Below the pieces are notes generated by a model, which did not search any database, had not been told where the DNA came from, and saw only the letters and a list, made by a program, of their open reading frames with translations. A program made the position numbers and the translations under genes. Positions 1 to 11,209 of a DNA stretch of 64,000 bases are shown in pieces. Numbering within the stretch: the stretch's first letter is position 1; each line of letters starts with the position of its first letter. Location: NCBI GenBank assembly GCA_036172665.1, contig CM069875.1, forward strand, positions 10,248,001 to 10,312,000, written 5' to 3'. Source of the DNA: Prosopocoilus inquinatus. Its lineage: Eukaryota > Arthropoda > Insecta > Coleoptera > Lucanidae.

Positions 1-372
1 AAGAATTAAATTTATTTAAAACAAAATCTACCTTATCAGAAGGCAAAATCAGTAAAATGTCATTTACATACCGAAAATATAACGTTAAATCGAATGATAA
101 AGAGTTTATAACAGATTTTTCTAGATCTTGCATAACGATTTCAGCTAAAGCCGGAGATAAAGGAGAACCCATTGCTGTACCAAAAATCTGTTTATAAAAT
201 TTATCATCGAAAGCAAAATAAGATGTTTCAAAACATAAATCAACTATTTCTAAAAAGTTACCTTTGGAAATATCAGTAAAATCTTTAATCTCTAACCACC
301 TATCATTAATACTTTTTAAGGCTAAATCTTTAGGAATGTTAGTAAATAAAGAAATAACATCTAAAGAAACTA

Positions 373-1675
373 AAGGGTTTTCCAATAGGGTCGGGTCGAT
401 GTTGAAATAGAATAAAACAAGCTGTGTGTGAGAAATTAACGAAATACTTTTTTTATTTGAAAGGCCCATATGTGCCATTATGAACGGAAGATGATATCGT
501 TCAAATGTCCGCCGCGGCTTCGCAGGGTGGCACGGATCCGTGAGACCCAATTTTCAATGACTCTGGCGCATAGATCCCGCTGAATTTGAGCAATGGCCTG
601 AGTTATGTTGAGTTTGAGGGCATCGGTCGATTGCGGGCTATTGGCGTAGACCTGCGACTTCAGAAAACCCCACAAGAAAAAGTCTAGTGGGGTCAAATCG
701 CACGATCTTGGTGGCCAATTCACGTCACCTCCGCGAGAAATAACCATACCCTCAAATCGTTCATGCAAAATGTCCATCGTGGCGCTCGCTGTGTGGCACG
801 TAGCGCCATCCTGCTGGAACCACATGTCGTCCACGTCCATATCGTTCAATTCGGGCCAAAAGAAATCGGTTATCATCGATCTGTAGCGCTCGCCGTTGAC
901 AGTAATGGCCTCACCAACGTCGTTTTCAAAGAAGTACGGACCAATGACACCGCCGGCCCAAAATCCGCACCAAACGGTAACCTTTTGTGGATGCATTGCC
1001 ACCTGCTGAACCTCGTGTGGGTTGGTGTCGTCCCATATACGGCAATTTTGCTTATTAACATAGCCGTTCATCCAAAAGTGCGCCTCGTCGCTAAAGATGA
1101 TTTTCTGGCCAAAACTGGGGTCCTCTTCCAAACGCTCCGAAGCCCATTCAGCGAACAAACGGCGTTGTGTATGGTCATTGACTTTGAGCTCCTGGGTCAG
1201 TTGGATCTTGTACGGGTGCAGGCCCAAGTCCCGACGCAGAATTCTCCAAGCTGAAGTCTGCGAAAGGCCAAGTTCTTATGCACGGCGAGGAATTGACTGC
1301 CTCGGGTTCTCCTGCACACTTTCACGGACAGCGGCGATATTCTCGGCCGATCTGGCGTTCTTTTGACGTACGGGTGTTCGCTGATTATTTACCGAGCCGG
1401 TCTTCTCGAATTTGGCCACCAAGCGTTGGAGGGTCGACTTTGAAGGGCCACCCCGTCTGCCGTAAAATGGGCGCAACGCGCGCAACGTTTGCGCAAACGA
1501 ACACTCGTTTTGATAATAAAGTTTTATCATTTGGACGTGTTGCTCAGTCGTGTAACTTGCCATGGTGATTTGGCATCAGTGACAGAATAATAAACAACAG
1601 ATTTGACAGACGTCGCTAAAACAACATTGCCGCCGCAGCCTGCCAAGATCGACCCGACCTTATTGGAAAACCCTT
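373..1675 (-). mobile_element. Tc1/mariner-type DNA transposon (DD41D group), complete with TIRs
   Basis: Terminal inverted repeats of about 32 bp (373-404 and 1644-1675, two mismatches) begin AAGGGTTTTCCAATA and continue GGGTCGGGTCGAT. TA duplications flank it at 371-372 and 1676-1677. The element sits inside the Penelope-like RT; taking it out with one TA leaves the RT frame continuous across the conserved VSLDVISLF block, which fixes the boundaries. It carries one transposase gene on the minus strand. Near-identical TIRs and a nearly intact gene suggest a recent insertion. Confidence 0.9.
478..1563 (-). pseudogene. DD41D Tc1/mariner transposase with a single nonsense codon
   Basis: DDE/D transposase expected to cut and paste the surrounding element in the nucleus. 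The start is ATG at 1563 (MASYTTEQHVQMIKLYYQNE) and the frame runs to a stop at 478, 361 codons, a normal length. An N-terminal helix-turn-helix domain (about residues 1-110) is followed by the catalytic core: IIFSDEAHF (first D), WFQQDGATCHT (second D) and CDLTPLDFFLWG (third D). I count 41 residues between the second and third aspartates, the spacing of the rosa-like DD41D group rather than mariner DD34D. The only visible lesion is TAA at 1276-1278 between SIPRRA and ELGLSQTSAW, where relatives commonly carry glutamine, so a CAA-to-TAA change is likely. Open plus-strand frames over this interval are antisense shadows. Confidence 0.88.
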
Positions 1676-1908
1676 TATAAGGCAATTATTTGGTACAGTT
1701 ATTTGCTTTAATTTTTCTACGAGTTCAAAAGAATTTTTTAGAAAATATTCTGATTTACTAGTAACCTGACTAATGATTTTTGAAATAAATTTAAATAGGA
1801 AATATGGAGAAGAACCAATAGTGGAAACTATAGGACGAAGAGGTGTATTAGGTTTATGAATTTTTGGAATACAGTATAATTTAGGAAATATGGGATGTTG
1901 TACTTTAA

Positions 1909-2036
1909 GGCCCAGTTTTACAATGACGGTTTAACTTTGAGCCGAAGCTTAAATCCTTCACAACAATTCTTGAAATAATCGTCGCTAAGGGTTTAAACCT
2001 CAGCTCAAAGTTGAGCTGCAATTGTAAAACTGGGCC
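1909..2036. mobile_element. 128-bp MITE (family 1, copy A) with TAA target duplication
   Basis: Nearly all of the element is one hairpin; its ends are GGCCCAGTTTTACAATGACG and the complement of an equivalent 20 bases. TAA flanks it at 1906-1908 and 2037-2039. It lies in the Penelope-like RT, and removing it with one TAA restores the frame, confirming the 3-bp duplication. A 3-bp TWA target and no coding capacity fit a PIF/Harbinger-dependent MITE. A second copy of equal length, in opposite orientation, is at 31111-31238. Confidence 0.85.
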
Positions 2037-2106
2037 TAAGAGATTTAGCGACAACATTACTAATTTCAACGGATTTCTCTGTCTTATTCATAATAATAAA
2101 AGTTTT

Positions 2107-2118
2107 ACTTACTTACTT
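2107..2118. repeat. (ACTT)3 microsatellite that shifts the Penelope RT frame
   Basis: Three ACTT units. Both sides match Penelope RT coding sequence but in different minus-strand frames; one unit instead of three would keep the frame (LSK then TFIIMNK). An eight-base expansion is the simplest reading. Confidence 0.6.
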
Positions 2119-2518
2119 AAGTTTAATTCTACATATGTATTATTATCAGACAGCATAGTTTGAACTTTTGAAAAATAATCAGTTTTATCAATTAAAACAG
2201 TTACATTGTTTTTATCAGTTGTAGTAACAATAATATTAGGGTTATCTTTAAGAAATTTTTTGCAAGACAAGAGATCTCTAATAAGAATCTTATACTTTGA
2301 TTTTTCAAAAGTTTTATCAATATTTCTAATATAATTTAAAAAATTAGAACAAAATTTATTTCTTATTTGTATTTTTGAAGGTGAATCTAAAGATTTTATG
2401 CCAAACTCTAAGCTACTTAATACTTTTAAGAAATCTACTTGTTGTTTATGAAAATAAGGTAATGAAAATTTTTTTTTCGTTGTTCGCATACACAATTCTA
2501 TTAGTATAAAAATATTTA

Positions 2519-3664
2519 TTTAAAAAAAAACTAAGGAGGTAGATGTGCAATAACTACTTAGCAAATAATAATATTCAACAAACATTTTCTCAATAAAACT
2601 TAATTATATTCGTAAACGGTAATAAACGTAACAAGTTCTGGCTGGAAAAAAGCGCCATTTCATGTACGTACGTGACTCAGCGATTACATAACACGATAGC
2701 GGTTGTATGATTGTAATTCATTCTCGTCTAGCATCAAATTACTGTTGTAAATAATGCTACCGAACGTGCCATAATAACAACACTGTTAAAAGATACACGC
2801 AAACGTTTGGTGTTAAATTCGTCCGCGAGGATTTCCTTTGCATGTCGAATATCGAAAATTGTCTTGTATTGTTCGTGACGTGACGAGCGATTGCTTTTTA
2901 ACGTTGCCGGAGAAAATGTAGGTCGAGACTATAAACAATTATGTGAACATTTAGAGCAATGCAGTTCGAGTTGGCATTTAGTTGTACTGGTAACCTTATT
3001 TAGCAATCACTTTTCATTTGCATTGTGAGTTATAATATTCTTTCCAAGGTAAGGTGCAACCAACTTTGAACTTGAACTCTGGGACAAGTTTCAAGTAAAC
3101 TGCGGCTCTTGGCATTTCGGTGGTTTGAAGTCCACTGCTGTTTTTCAAAATATTTTTGAAAGAATTCAAAATGCCAAAGTTTAAAATCCAACACCGTTGC
3201 TTTAAATATTATTCGATTAACAAAGGGTTTTTCGATCGCCAAAGCACAATGGTGTCTTAAGGAGGCCACTAGGGAACATTTTGGGCTATATCCTCGTGTC
3301 CATCAATATCTTCCCTAGTGAGTGGTATCTACACACAGAGTAATAAGGTCAGGCTCACGGCTTGACTTTTGGGTGATTTTCCAGGAGTCTGCAACTTACG
3401 AACATGTTGACGAACCTGTCAACACATGAGCGAACTAGTTGCCACGAGCCATGTTGCGGAGCCATATTACCTAGTGAGCTGTACATCAAACAAAATGCTA
3501 CGTCTTGGACGCGCACAATAAGATACAATACGTAATAAACAAAATAACAATGTTTTAAATACTCATTAAACAAAATGTAATGTTTTAGATGCCAAAGAAA
3601 ACGTAATGATCCGCGCGTCAGCTGTAACTATAACGCACTGTTCTATTTTCTTGTCCTTTGTATG
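2519..3664. other. No recognisable gene or repeat
   Basis: AT-rich sequence between the Penelope-like element and the MITE at 3665. Short open frames (for example 3030-3269 minus) show no family motif or codon structure. I see nothing supportable here. Confidence 0.5.
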
Positions 3665-4003
3665 TACCAGAGTACTGCACAATTACCTATCTAGTTACCG
3701 GTTACTAGGTTTAATCAACAACTACGTATAGGTACCAGGTAACACTGCTTATCTGGTACCGGGTTGACAGTGTGAATGGAGTTTTTTACGATATAACTTT
3801 TCCATCTGTTTTGTGAGAAAGGCTATGCCAGGTAAAGACTTTTACCGAGGGGTGATCTACCTAGAACTTGACCACACCGATAAAAAGTGTTACCTATTCC
3901 CGGGAGAACCCGGTAACGAGTTTTACCTGGTACCGGGTGTACAATACCCGGTTAACCAGGTATTACCTACCAATGTTACTTAACCACTTCCAGTACTCTG
4001 GTA
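3665..4003. mobile_element. 339-bp TIR element with internal GGTACC-type repeats
   Basis: TACCAGAGTACTG at 3665-3677 is exactly inverted at 3991-4003. The outer TA on each side could be the target duplication. The interior holds many variants of ACCTGGTACCGGGT and GGTAACG in both orientations, so it can fold into several alternative hairpins. No coding capacity. Confidence 0.65.
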
Positions 4004-4647
4004 TGTGCCCTTTGCTAGCTGACCGTTCGTAAGATCAGAATGAAAAAGCATAACCGTAAAATTTGAAGGCACTTACGAGTATATAATATTGCGTTTAAAA
4101 AAATCACCACGAACTTAACTTATAAACTCCTACCACCATATCTTATACACTGAGAAAAATAAAATGTTTAGTCAACCAAGAATGCAGTTAACAAAATTTT
4201 TCATTCAGCTACTAGCAATGATGCCTATGGTAATTGAACCAAAAAATGTGAAATACATTAGATTGAATCAACTCTTATTTTGTTTGAGAAAAGAATTATG
4301 CATGTCACTTCAATGTACAAGGTGGGTCCAATTTTACACTTTTAAAGGGAAACGCCTATTTCTAAATAGATGAGTTAGACAAAACCTGACCTCGGTGTCT
4401 GGAGCTCGATTTTTATGACAAATTTAATGGTAAAAACCGCATTTCCATATCTTGAACCATTTGGGAGCTATGGGGTGTTTTTCAAAATTCTGCATTTTCT
4501 AAATACCTTCATAACTTTTTTGTTTATGAAAATTTTCAGTTGTGAAAATTTCTTCAAGGCACTTTTTAACGTATAATCCATCACAGTGAGTTACATTTTT
4601 CTAAGACGCATAGTTTCTGAGATATAAGCTGAGCTTCTGGTTTTTTA
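4004..4647. other. No recognisable gene; possible decayed transposon flank
   Basis: AT-rich. The text around 4380-4660 resembles untranslated flank of mariner-type copies but matches nothing else in the window. The 69-codon open frame at 4164-4373 shows no motif. Confidence 0.4.
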
Positions 4648-5872
4648 TATGGAACATCTTGTATATTTTCAGATTATTGAAAAAATAATAAAATTATCGT
4701 TTAAAATAATTTTTACAATATTTAAGTAGACTATGACTGATTATTGTTAAAAAATTACGTTTTTGCAAAATGAACACGCCGTTTCATACTGTTAAATGCG
4801 TTTTGCAACATAAATGGTCCTATATTATTACATACTTCAGTAATTCTTTGCCTTAAATCGTTGATTGTAGCGACTGGAGTTCTAAATATCCTATTTTTTT
4901 TAGGTACGGAAAAAGAAAATAATCCAAAATTGCCAGATCTGGAGATCTCAGTGGAAATTCTGGATCACATGATTCTGTTATCAAAATATTCTCTTAAAAA
5001 AGCAATATTCTTGGTGTCGTATGGAGTGTAGCTCCATCCTGTTGAAAGAAGCCGATCTGCAATTCATTATTGTGCAGACGATTGATGAAAACCTGCAATG
5101 CATTTTCTTGATAATTTTGAGAATTTATAGTTTCAAAGAAAATTGGTATAATGCGCTTTCAAGAAACTGCAATCCACACACCAAATTTTTAATGGATGCA
5201 ATGGTGATTCAACAAATATAATATGTGGATTTTCCGAACTCCACAGCCGCATGATATGAGAATTTATATAACCTGACAGATGGAACCTGTGTAAAAATCT
5301 ACATCTAATAAATCATCGTTGTTCATGAGGTTTTGTGTAAACCACTGACAACACAGAACACGCTGATTTAGATCTGCAGGTAATAACTGATGGTAGCATT
5401 GCATTTTGTACGGATGTAATTTCAGATTTTTTTTTAATATATTATGGTAAGTACCGTGAGATAAACCAATTTCCTGCGACAAGTGCCTCAATGATTTGGT
5501 TGGCTCTTCAGTCATACGTTGATTAACGTCATCAATTACTGGGCTGTTCGCACTGTTATTCTTCCACTTCCAACTTCCAGCTTTTCGTAATACACTTCCT
5601 GTACTGCGGAATAAATCTACAGAATAGCCTACCGTATTTATAAAATCTGCGTCAAGGAATGCAAGCAGGGATATTATATACACCCATGGGCCATTTACCT
5701 TTTCTGCATTGCATAAATATGATTCAACAATAAACGCTTTTTGTTCAAGAGTGAAAACCATTATAATATTTAATATGAAAATTGGACAGCAAGTTGTCAG
5801 TTCAATAATTGTTAAGTAACTTGAAGTAACTAATAAATTCCTAGTAATAAGATAAGCGTTTTATGTTCCATA
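4648..5872 (-). pseudogene. Decayed mariner-type transposon and transposase
   Basis: TATGGAACAT at 4648-4657 is inverted at 5863-5872 and probably marks the ends. The transposase starts at 5761 (MVFTLEQKAFIVESYLCNAE) and is open to about 5264, with RSTGSVLRKAGSWKWK and SLRHLSQEIGLSHGTYHN, the usual N-terminal DNA-binding blocks. Downstream, out of frame and with stops, are ENPHIIFVESPLHPLKIW, FFQQDGATLHT (second aspartate, about 5045) and SPDLAILDYFLFPYLK (third aspartate, about 4930), followed by a C-terminal tail to about 4760. The catalytic core is therefore present but broken by several frameshifts. The 5021-5221 plus-strand frame is antisense to it. Confidence 0.75.
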
Positions 5873-6458
5873 GGCTACTCTTATCAAACATTTATTTGGA
5901 CATATGGTAAATAAATAAATTTGTTAATCGGTGTAATTAATACAGGGACATCAGGATCAGTATTTTACTTTTATTTCTAAGATTCAACCAGTGTCACATA
6001 TGAATAAATTTAGTAGAGTTTATGTTACTCAAGCAAATTGTGAATGAAAACAGGCGAGAGCTCTTCGTGTACAGATACGTGTCGGAATGCGGAAAAGATA
6101 ATATAAAGAGTATTGTTTGCAGTAATTGGTACGCAACGCGAATAGTTTGTGTGCAGTGCAAATTTGGTACTAAAAATATGTGAAAGACATAACTGTATAA
6201 AGTAAATTCTTCCACCGAATAAGTTGTAAAATTTTCCAAAACTGATAACATAAAAATATAATAAATATATGTCTTTTAGGTTGATTAGATTCTTGTTAGT
6301 TTTACATTTTTATGATTTTATTAGGATGATTAGGTTATTCTTAGATCTTTTTAGTGCTTTTAAGTTGGTAGCGTACTGAATATGGCAGCTTAGCTGCCGA
6401 AATACGTATATACGGATATAAAAATTATTTTGGGCGGAAGTTAATTTCAATTAAGTGA
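5873..6458. other. No recognisable feature
   Basis: AT-rich. The minus open frame 5994-6251 has no recognisable motif. Confidence 0.5.
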
Positions 6459-7297
6459 TATACAGGCTGTTCAAAAATATCTCGGCACTATTGCTAACTT
6501 TTTTATTATTAAAGTTACAGATACGGTTAAATTAGCAAATTAGTAGTACCTTTTGGGCTGACTACAACGATGAATTCAAAAAGCAATTGAACATCGCGTT
6601 TTTGAAATAAAAGGAAAATAACACTTTTTTTAGTGGAACACTCTGATTATTACTTGACCAATAGATAGAGAATAAAATTTTGAATTAAAATTGTTCTGTA
6701 TCATTTTATCGGAAATTAATAAATAAAGAAGATATTTTGATTTTTTGCAAATTCATTAAGATGGCTGTGTTTCAAGAATAAAACATTTGAAAACAGTGTA
6801 TGTATGTGAAAACATTAATTTTGGTTTATTTGTTTATAACGAAAGGTATTTTTGTCTGAGTTTTGTAAAAATCTTTTAATAACAAGAATTTTCATAAGAT
6901 GCACGTTCCGGCCCAAAACATGCATTTTATGAAAATTCTGGGCCAGACATGCATCTTACGAAAATTCTTTTTAATAAAATATTTTTACAAAACTCAGACA
7001 AAAACACCTTTTATAATAAACAAATAAACCAAAATTAATGTTTTCACATACATACACGGTTTTCAAATATTTTGTTTATGATAAAGAACAATTTTAATTC
7101 AGAATTCTATTCTCTATCGATTGGTCAAATAATATACAGGATGTTCCATTAAAAGTGTTCGTTTCCCTTTATTTCATAAATGCGATGTTCAATTGTTTTC
7201 TTGAATGCATCTTTGCAATCAGGGCAAAACGTATTACTACTTTGCTAATTTAACCGTACCTGTAACTGACCTGAGTTATTTTTGAACAGTCTGTATA
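6459..7297. mobile_element. About 840-bp foldback element, TACAGGCTG-type ends
   Basis: The ends read ATACAGGCTGTTCAAAAATA and, inverted, about 7277-7296. Two long inverted arms (about 6460-6920 and 6940-7296) share blocks such as AAATGCGATGTTCAATTG and GTTTTGTAAAAATATTTT-like runs; the hairpin turn is near 6925 around GGCCCAAAACATGC. No coding sequence. Probably a non-autonomous Tc1/mariner derivative inserted at TA. Confidence 0.75.
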
Positions 7298-7730
7298 ATA
7301 GAAGCCACGCACAAACAATAAAAATCACTAGATAAGCCCGAGGGCATTTTATTTAAATTTATTTTAATATCTTTGGACGTTTACGCTCATACACACAGAG
7401 AAATGATAAAGTGAAATTCTCTAGAATTATGTGAAAAAAGGAGTTGATATTTTTAACACAATTGTTAAACTTAAAAAATTCAGTTTTATTTCCACCTCGA
7501 CCTGAAAAATGTTTACATACGTTTGTGGTAAAATTTTTACTCAATTTTGGAGTAAAGAAATAAACACTGATTTTGACTTTTGTACTACAATAAATTCTTA
7601 TAAGTGTAGAGAAAAATTCTTATAAGTGTACAGAAAATACTTTGTTGTATAAAATTCTACAATGGAAGGCAAAATGCACTAAAATTACATGAAATTTTTT
7701 TTTTTAATATTTTGAAATTGATTAAATTAC
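7298..7730. other. No recognisable feature
   Basis: AT-rich; a short direct repeat of AAATTCTTATAAGTGTA occurs near 7590-7630. Nothing else seen. Confidence 0.5.
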
Positions 7731-7733
7731 TAA

Positions 7734-7896
7734 GGCTCAATTCTCACACGGCAGCGTGTCGTGTCTCGTCATTTTGCTGCCTCTAAAAGTTGCCATAGTT
7801 TTAAATGAAGCAATTCTCATTCGGCACGGCAGCATTTTATGTCAAAAAATTACATGTAAAAATATGACGCGATGCGACTCGTGTGAGAATTGAGCC
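7734..7896. mobile_element. 163-bp MITE with TAA target duplication
   Basis: Ends GGCTCAATTCTCACACG and CGTGTGAGAATTGAGCC are inverted copies with TAA at 7731-7733 and 7897-7899. PIF/Harbinger-like by target length; non-coding. Confidence 0.8.
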
Positions 7897-8078
7897 TAAT
7901 TCGTTAGAAAAAATTATCATTGGAAGTGTTAGCATTTTATTTCATCAGTTTGAATAGGATGAAAGTGCGGTATAAATCACGTGATTATTTGAGTAGTTTT
8001 CTATCGGGAAAAACTTTTTGTCACATCAGCTCAATGCCCTTTACACTTACTCATGACCTGAGTCACATGGAAGTCGTC

Positions 8079-8383
8079 ACCTGAGAATTACAGTGTTTTA
8101 TTTGCATTTTCTTCTGAAAACAAATTTCGTACTAAAGCGCCAAGTGCAATATTGCATAAGCATTACGTCTGTTTGTTATCTTGCACTAGTGCACACTCAA
8201 AGTATCTTCATCTCGTATTAATTTATGAGGTTAGAACAAAACACAAATACTTTTAAGTGTACGCTAGTGCATGATAAACAAACAGACCTAATGCTTATGC
8301 GATATTGCACTTTGCGCTTTAGTACAATCAGTACAAAATTCGTTTTCAGAAGAAAATGCAAATAGAACATTTAATTCTCAGGT
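8079..8383. mobile_element. 305-bp foldback element
   Basis: ACCTGAGAATTA at the left end is inverted at the right end with one inserted base; arms of more than 100 bp follow (GCATTTTCTTCTGAAAAC, GCAATATTGCATAAGCATTA and partners). Non-coding hairpin element; target duplication not resolved. Confidence 0.75.
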
Positions 8384-8890
8384 AACGAAGTGCCTACATA
8401 CTACATAGCTTAAAAAATACGGGTATACGTTATTGTAACGTCACAAGCAAGAACGAACTCAAATCGGTTTGTATTTGGTACTAAAGTAGGATTGTGTGCA
8501 ATCATGTATCTAATCATTATGTAATATTTCAGTAAAATATAATTCTTTTTTATTTACTTTCTTGACCTACATATATGCAAGGCCCATGTAGAAGATTGTC
8601 GAACAAGTGCCGATAAGAATCTCAGCGTAGTCTTTCCAAGTTTTTTTGTTTTTGCATTTCTGCTGCGAGAATCGTACGATATGTAAGCCCGTAAACTCAA
8701 TCATTAACAAACCGTGTCTTGTCTTGTCTGGTTAACATGTACAGAATTGCACTCTTAGGTGTAAAATATTTACACAAAGCATGGAACAGAGTAACAAAAT
8801 TTGAGCAATTGTTAACACAAAATGTGTGATTTGCTTTCATAAGGTCACTAAAAATAACCTACAAAAAGAAAAACTATTTTTCAAACACTA
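8384..8890. other. No recognisable feature
   Basis: AT-rich unique-looking sequence without open frames of note. Confidence 0.5.
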
Positions 8891-8892
8891 TA

Positions 8893-10834
8893 CTGGGTGT
8901 CTCATAACGAATGGTGGAGGTTGAAAGGGCAGCCGGAGGAGATCAAATTAAAGCTTTTTTCTCAATAAATTTTTGATAAAAAAATCAATAACTAAAAAGT
9001 TATAAGAGGTAAAGTGAAATTACTTAAGAAACAAATGTTACTACCTGGAGTAATATTTTACCTTTTAATATCAAATTTGGGGTACTTAAAAGTTAATTGA
9101 ATACTATTTTACATGAAACAACCATCCAAAAACATGTAGTTCCATAAAAGTTGCGGCTATTTCGTTTTTTCTTTTAATGCCCAAAATTAAATTTTTTCAT
9201 TGTTGTACACCGCCTACTAATTAAACTAAGTAACAGATTTATTCATAGATCTATGCCTATACCAATACTAAACTCTGACTACTTAGTACAAGATCAACTT
9301 CTGACTAAATGCAGCCATTCAGAAAGTGCTGCTATCTATATACTAACTAAACATAGGATAGTTAATCACACTCAAATTGACTATTGTACACACAAGCGCA
9401 TTATCGCAATAGACGAATATATTACTGTGATTAAATTTGTTTTCGAAGTTGGCTGCTACGCAATCTAATCAAAGAAATAGAAGGGTTAATATTGTGATTA
9501 CGCAAAAGAAATGTTACTGATTAGCAAATGTGAGCAGTCAATTCCGCCCACAACGCTAGGCATTCCAGCAATATCATTAAATTCATGTTTCTTTGCAGTC
9601 TGTCGGAAATTTAATGAAATCGTTAATTTCTGAAGCAATTGCTCGAAAAATTTAAAACACTACACGAGATACAGTTGCTTGTGGAAACCAATTGCAGTGG
9701 TAGTGGAATTGGTTCAGCAATATTCTTGCGTAACAATTATACTGTCTCTTGAACTATAGTTTTTGAAAATCTATTATAAAAGTGTGATACTAACACAAAG
9801 TGACCGCATTTCTCTTAAAAGAATTTCCTAAACTATAACAGCGATCGGCCATTTCAAGCGAAAAAAACAGGGCAATTTGTGATTCTTTGGATAAATACCT
9901 TATTTTTAAGTATTCATAATATTTTATTGGATCATTTTTATCGATGAGAAAATACTATGTAAACTGAAGATACTTTTGCCTGTGTTCAAATTTCAAGAAC
10001 ACATAAAAGTTAATAAGTAAAGACAATGACTTACGTAACGGACGGGACATTCCAGGTTTGTCCTGTCCGTTTCGTAAATTATTCCCGAATAATGTTATAA
10101 ACTAGCCTGTACAGTTTGTTTTCAAATCTTTGTCAGAATATTTAGCTAGGGGATCAAACATTCGCGATATACTTTTAATTAATCAATATTTTGATCAACA
10201 GCTCTAACATCTTAAACATCTTCTATATCTTCCAATAAATCATAAAAATCATCCTTCATAATTCATCAATCTATTAATAATAAATAATGAAAAGGTAACA
10301 CAAATGAAGGAAAATAATATAACATTGTCGATTTCTTCACCTCTTATCAGCCAGATAATATCCCTGGAAACAATTATCTCGATACTGATCTCCTAAGATA
10401 TTATATGGTAGATAATAATATCTGCTGTGACTAAAATATAATCATTGATTAACGAGTGATTAACGATAATACACCTTTAAACATGTCTATGAATAAGTAT
10501 TCACAACAACTAAACTAATGACACGTTAGTAACGTTTTAGTAATGACTAGAACTGTTTATGAATACGGCTGTTAATAATTAAGATATATGCCCATATATT
10601 AATGCCCAAAAACGGGTTTTCATGTCATTGTACACCGCCTACTAATTAATAACAAAACTAGGTAACAGATTAACATAGACATTTTATGAATGGTCGTTTT
10701 GATAAATTTAGAGTTCATTTAACAATAAAGTTGCAGTTTGTGAAATCATTTTTATTAGTTAAGAATTAATTAAGATTATTTTGATCTCCTACAGCTGCCC
10801 TTTCAATCTCCTCCATACGTTATGAGACACTCAG
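8893..10834. mobile_element. 1.94-kb TIR element with an internal insertion
   Basis: The ends CTGGGTGTCTCATAACG (left) and CGTTATGAGACACTCAG (right) are inverted, with TA at 8891-8892 and 10835-10836. The match extends about 60 bp through GAAAGGGCAGC and GGAGGAGATCAAA. The related piece at 11210-11808 shows that the middle (about 9250-10600) is extra: it is flanked by two versions of a block containing GTACACCGCCTACTAATTAA. No transposase is visible, including in the 71-codon frame at 9253-9468. Confidence 0.7.
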
Positions 10835-10836
10835 TA

Positions 10837-11209
10837 GCGACCTTCGCCAAACTTAAGGCAATATTTAAGAAATTTAAAATTAATAGAAACGTCCAGAATC
10901 GCATTTTGCTTTAATTATTTTAATCTTAAAGTTTAAATTATTACTTAAATCTGTTTTTTGAATAGCACCATAAATCTTATAAAGGTAAACAGTACACAAA
11001 GAAAAAACAATGGTATTTGTTAACACAATTGTAGACTTTGTATCTACAAATTGTGCCTGAAATAATAAACGCGAAACGTTTAAATACAATTGTAGAGTAA
11101 TATTTGTAGTAAAATACTTTATTGAGAAATCGTTTAACACATACACATTTAAGAGTATATTGTTACTTATTTGTAACTTAAATTTGTAAATCTAGTTTAA
11201 ACGTATTAT
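10837..11209. other. No recognisable feature
   Basis: AT-rich spacer between two related repeats; the 88-codon minus frame 10880-11146 has no motif. Confidence 0.5.

Larger units (their letters stand above)
1..2495 (-). pseudogene. Penelope-like element reverse transcriptase, partial and interrupted
   Basis: Minus-strand reverse transcriptase of a Penelope-like retroelement. Read from 2495 leftward it shows an N-terminal part with VTTTDKNNVTVLIDKTDYF, then PKLYCIPKIHKPNTPLRPI (about 1880-1840), VSLDVISLFTNIP (about 370-330), GTAMGSPLSPALAE (about 182-140) and RYVNDILLI (about 73-45). These are the conserved Penelope RT blocks. The coding parts are 2495-2040, 1908-1678 and 372-1; the C-terminal part, where a GIY-YIG endonuclease is expected, lies beyond the window edge. 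Lesions: a 1303-bp DNA transposon at 373-1675, a 128-bp MITE at 1909-2036, and three ACTT units at 2107-2118 that shift the frame. The catalytic motif reads YVND where YVDD is usual, so the first aspartate of the pair is asparagine. The copy is dead, but its frame is otherwise open. Confidence 0.85.

Noticed and set aside
763..1568. Plus-strand open frames opposite the DD41D transposase
   Set aside because: They are antisense to a well-supported transposase frame and have no motif of their own.
369..1679. A natural 32-bp palindrome at the insertion site, split by the transposon
   Set aside because: The repeated TAAAGGGTTTTCCAA blocks are better explained as the transposon's own TIR ends: with them removed the Penelope block has its normal length.
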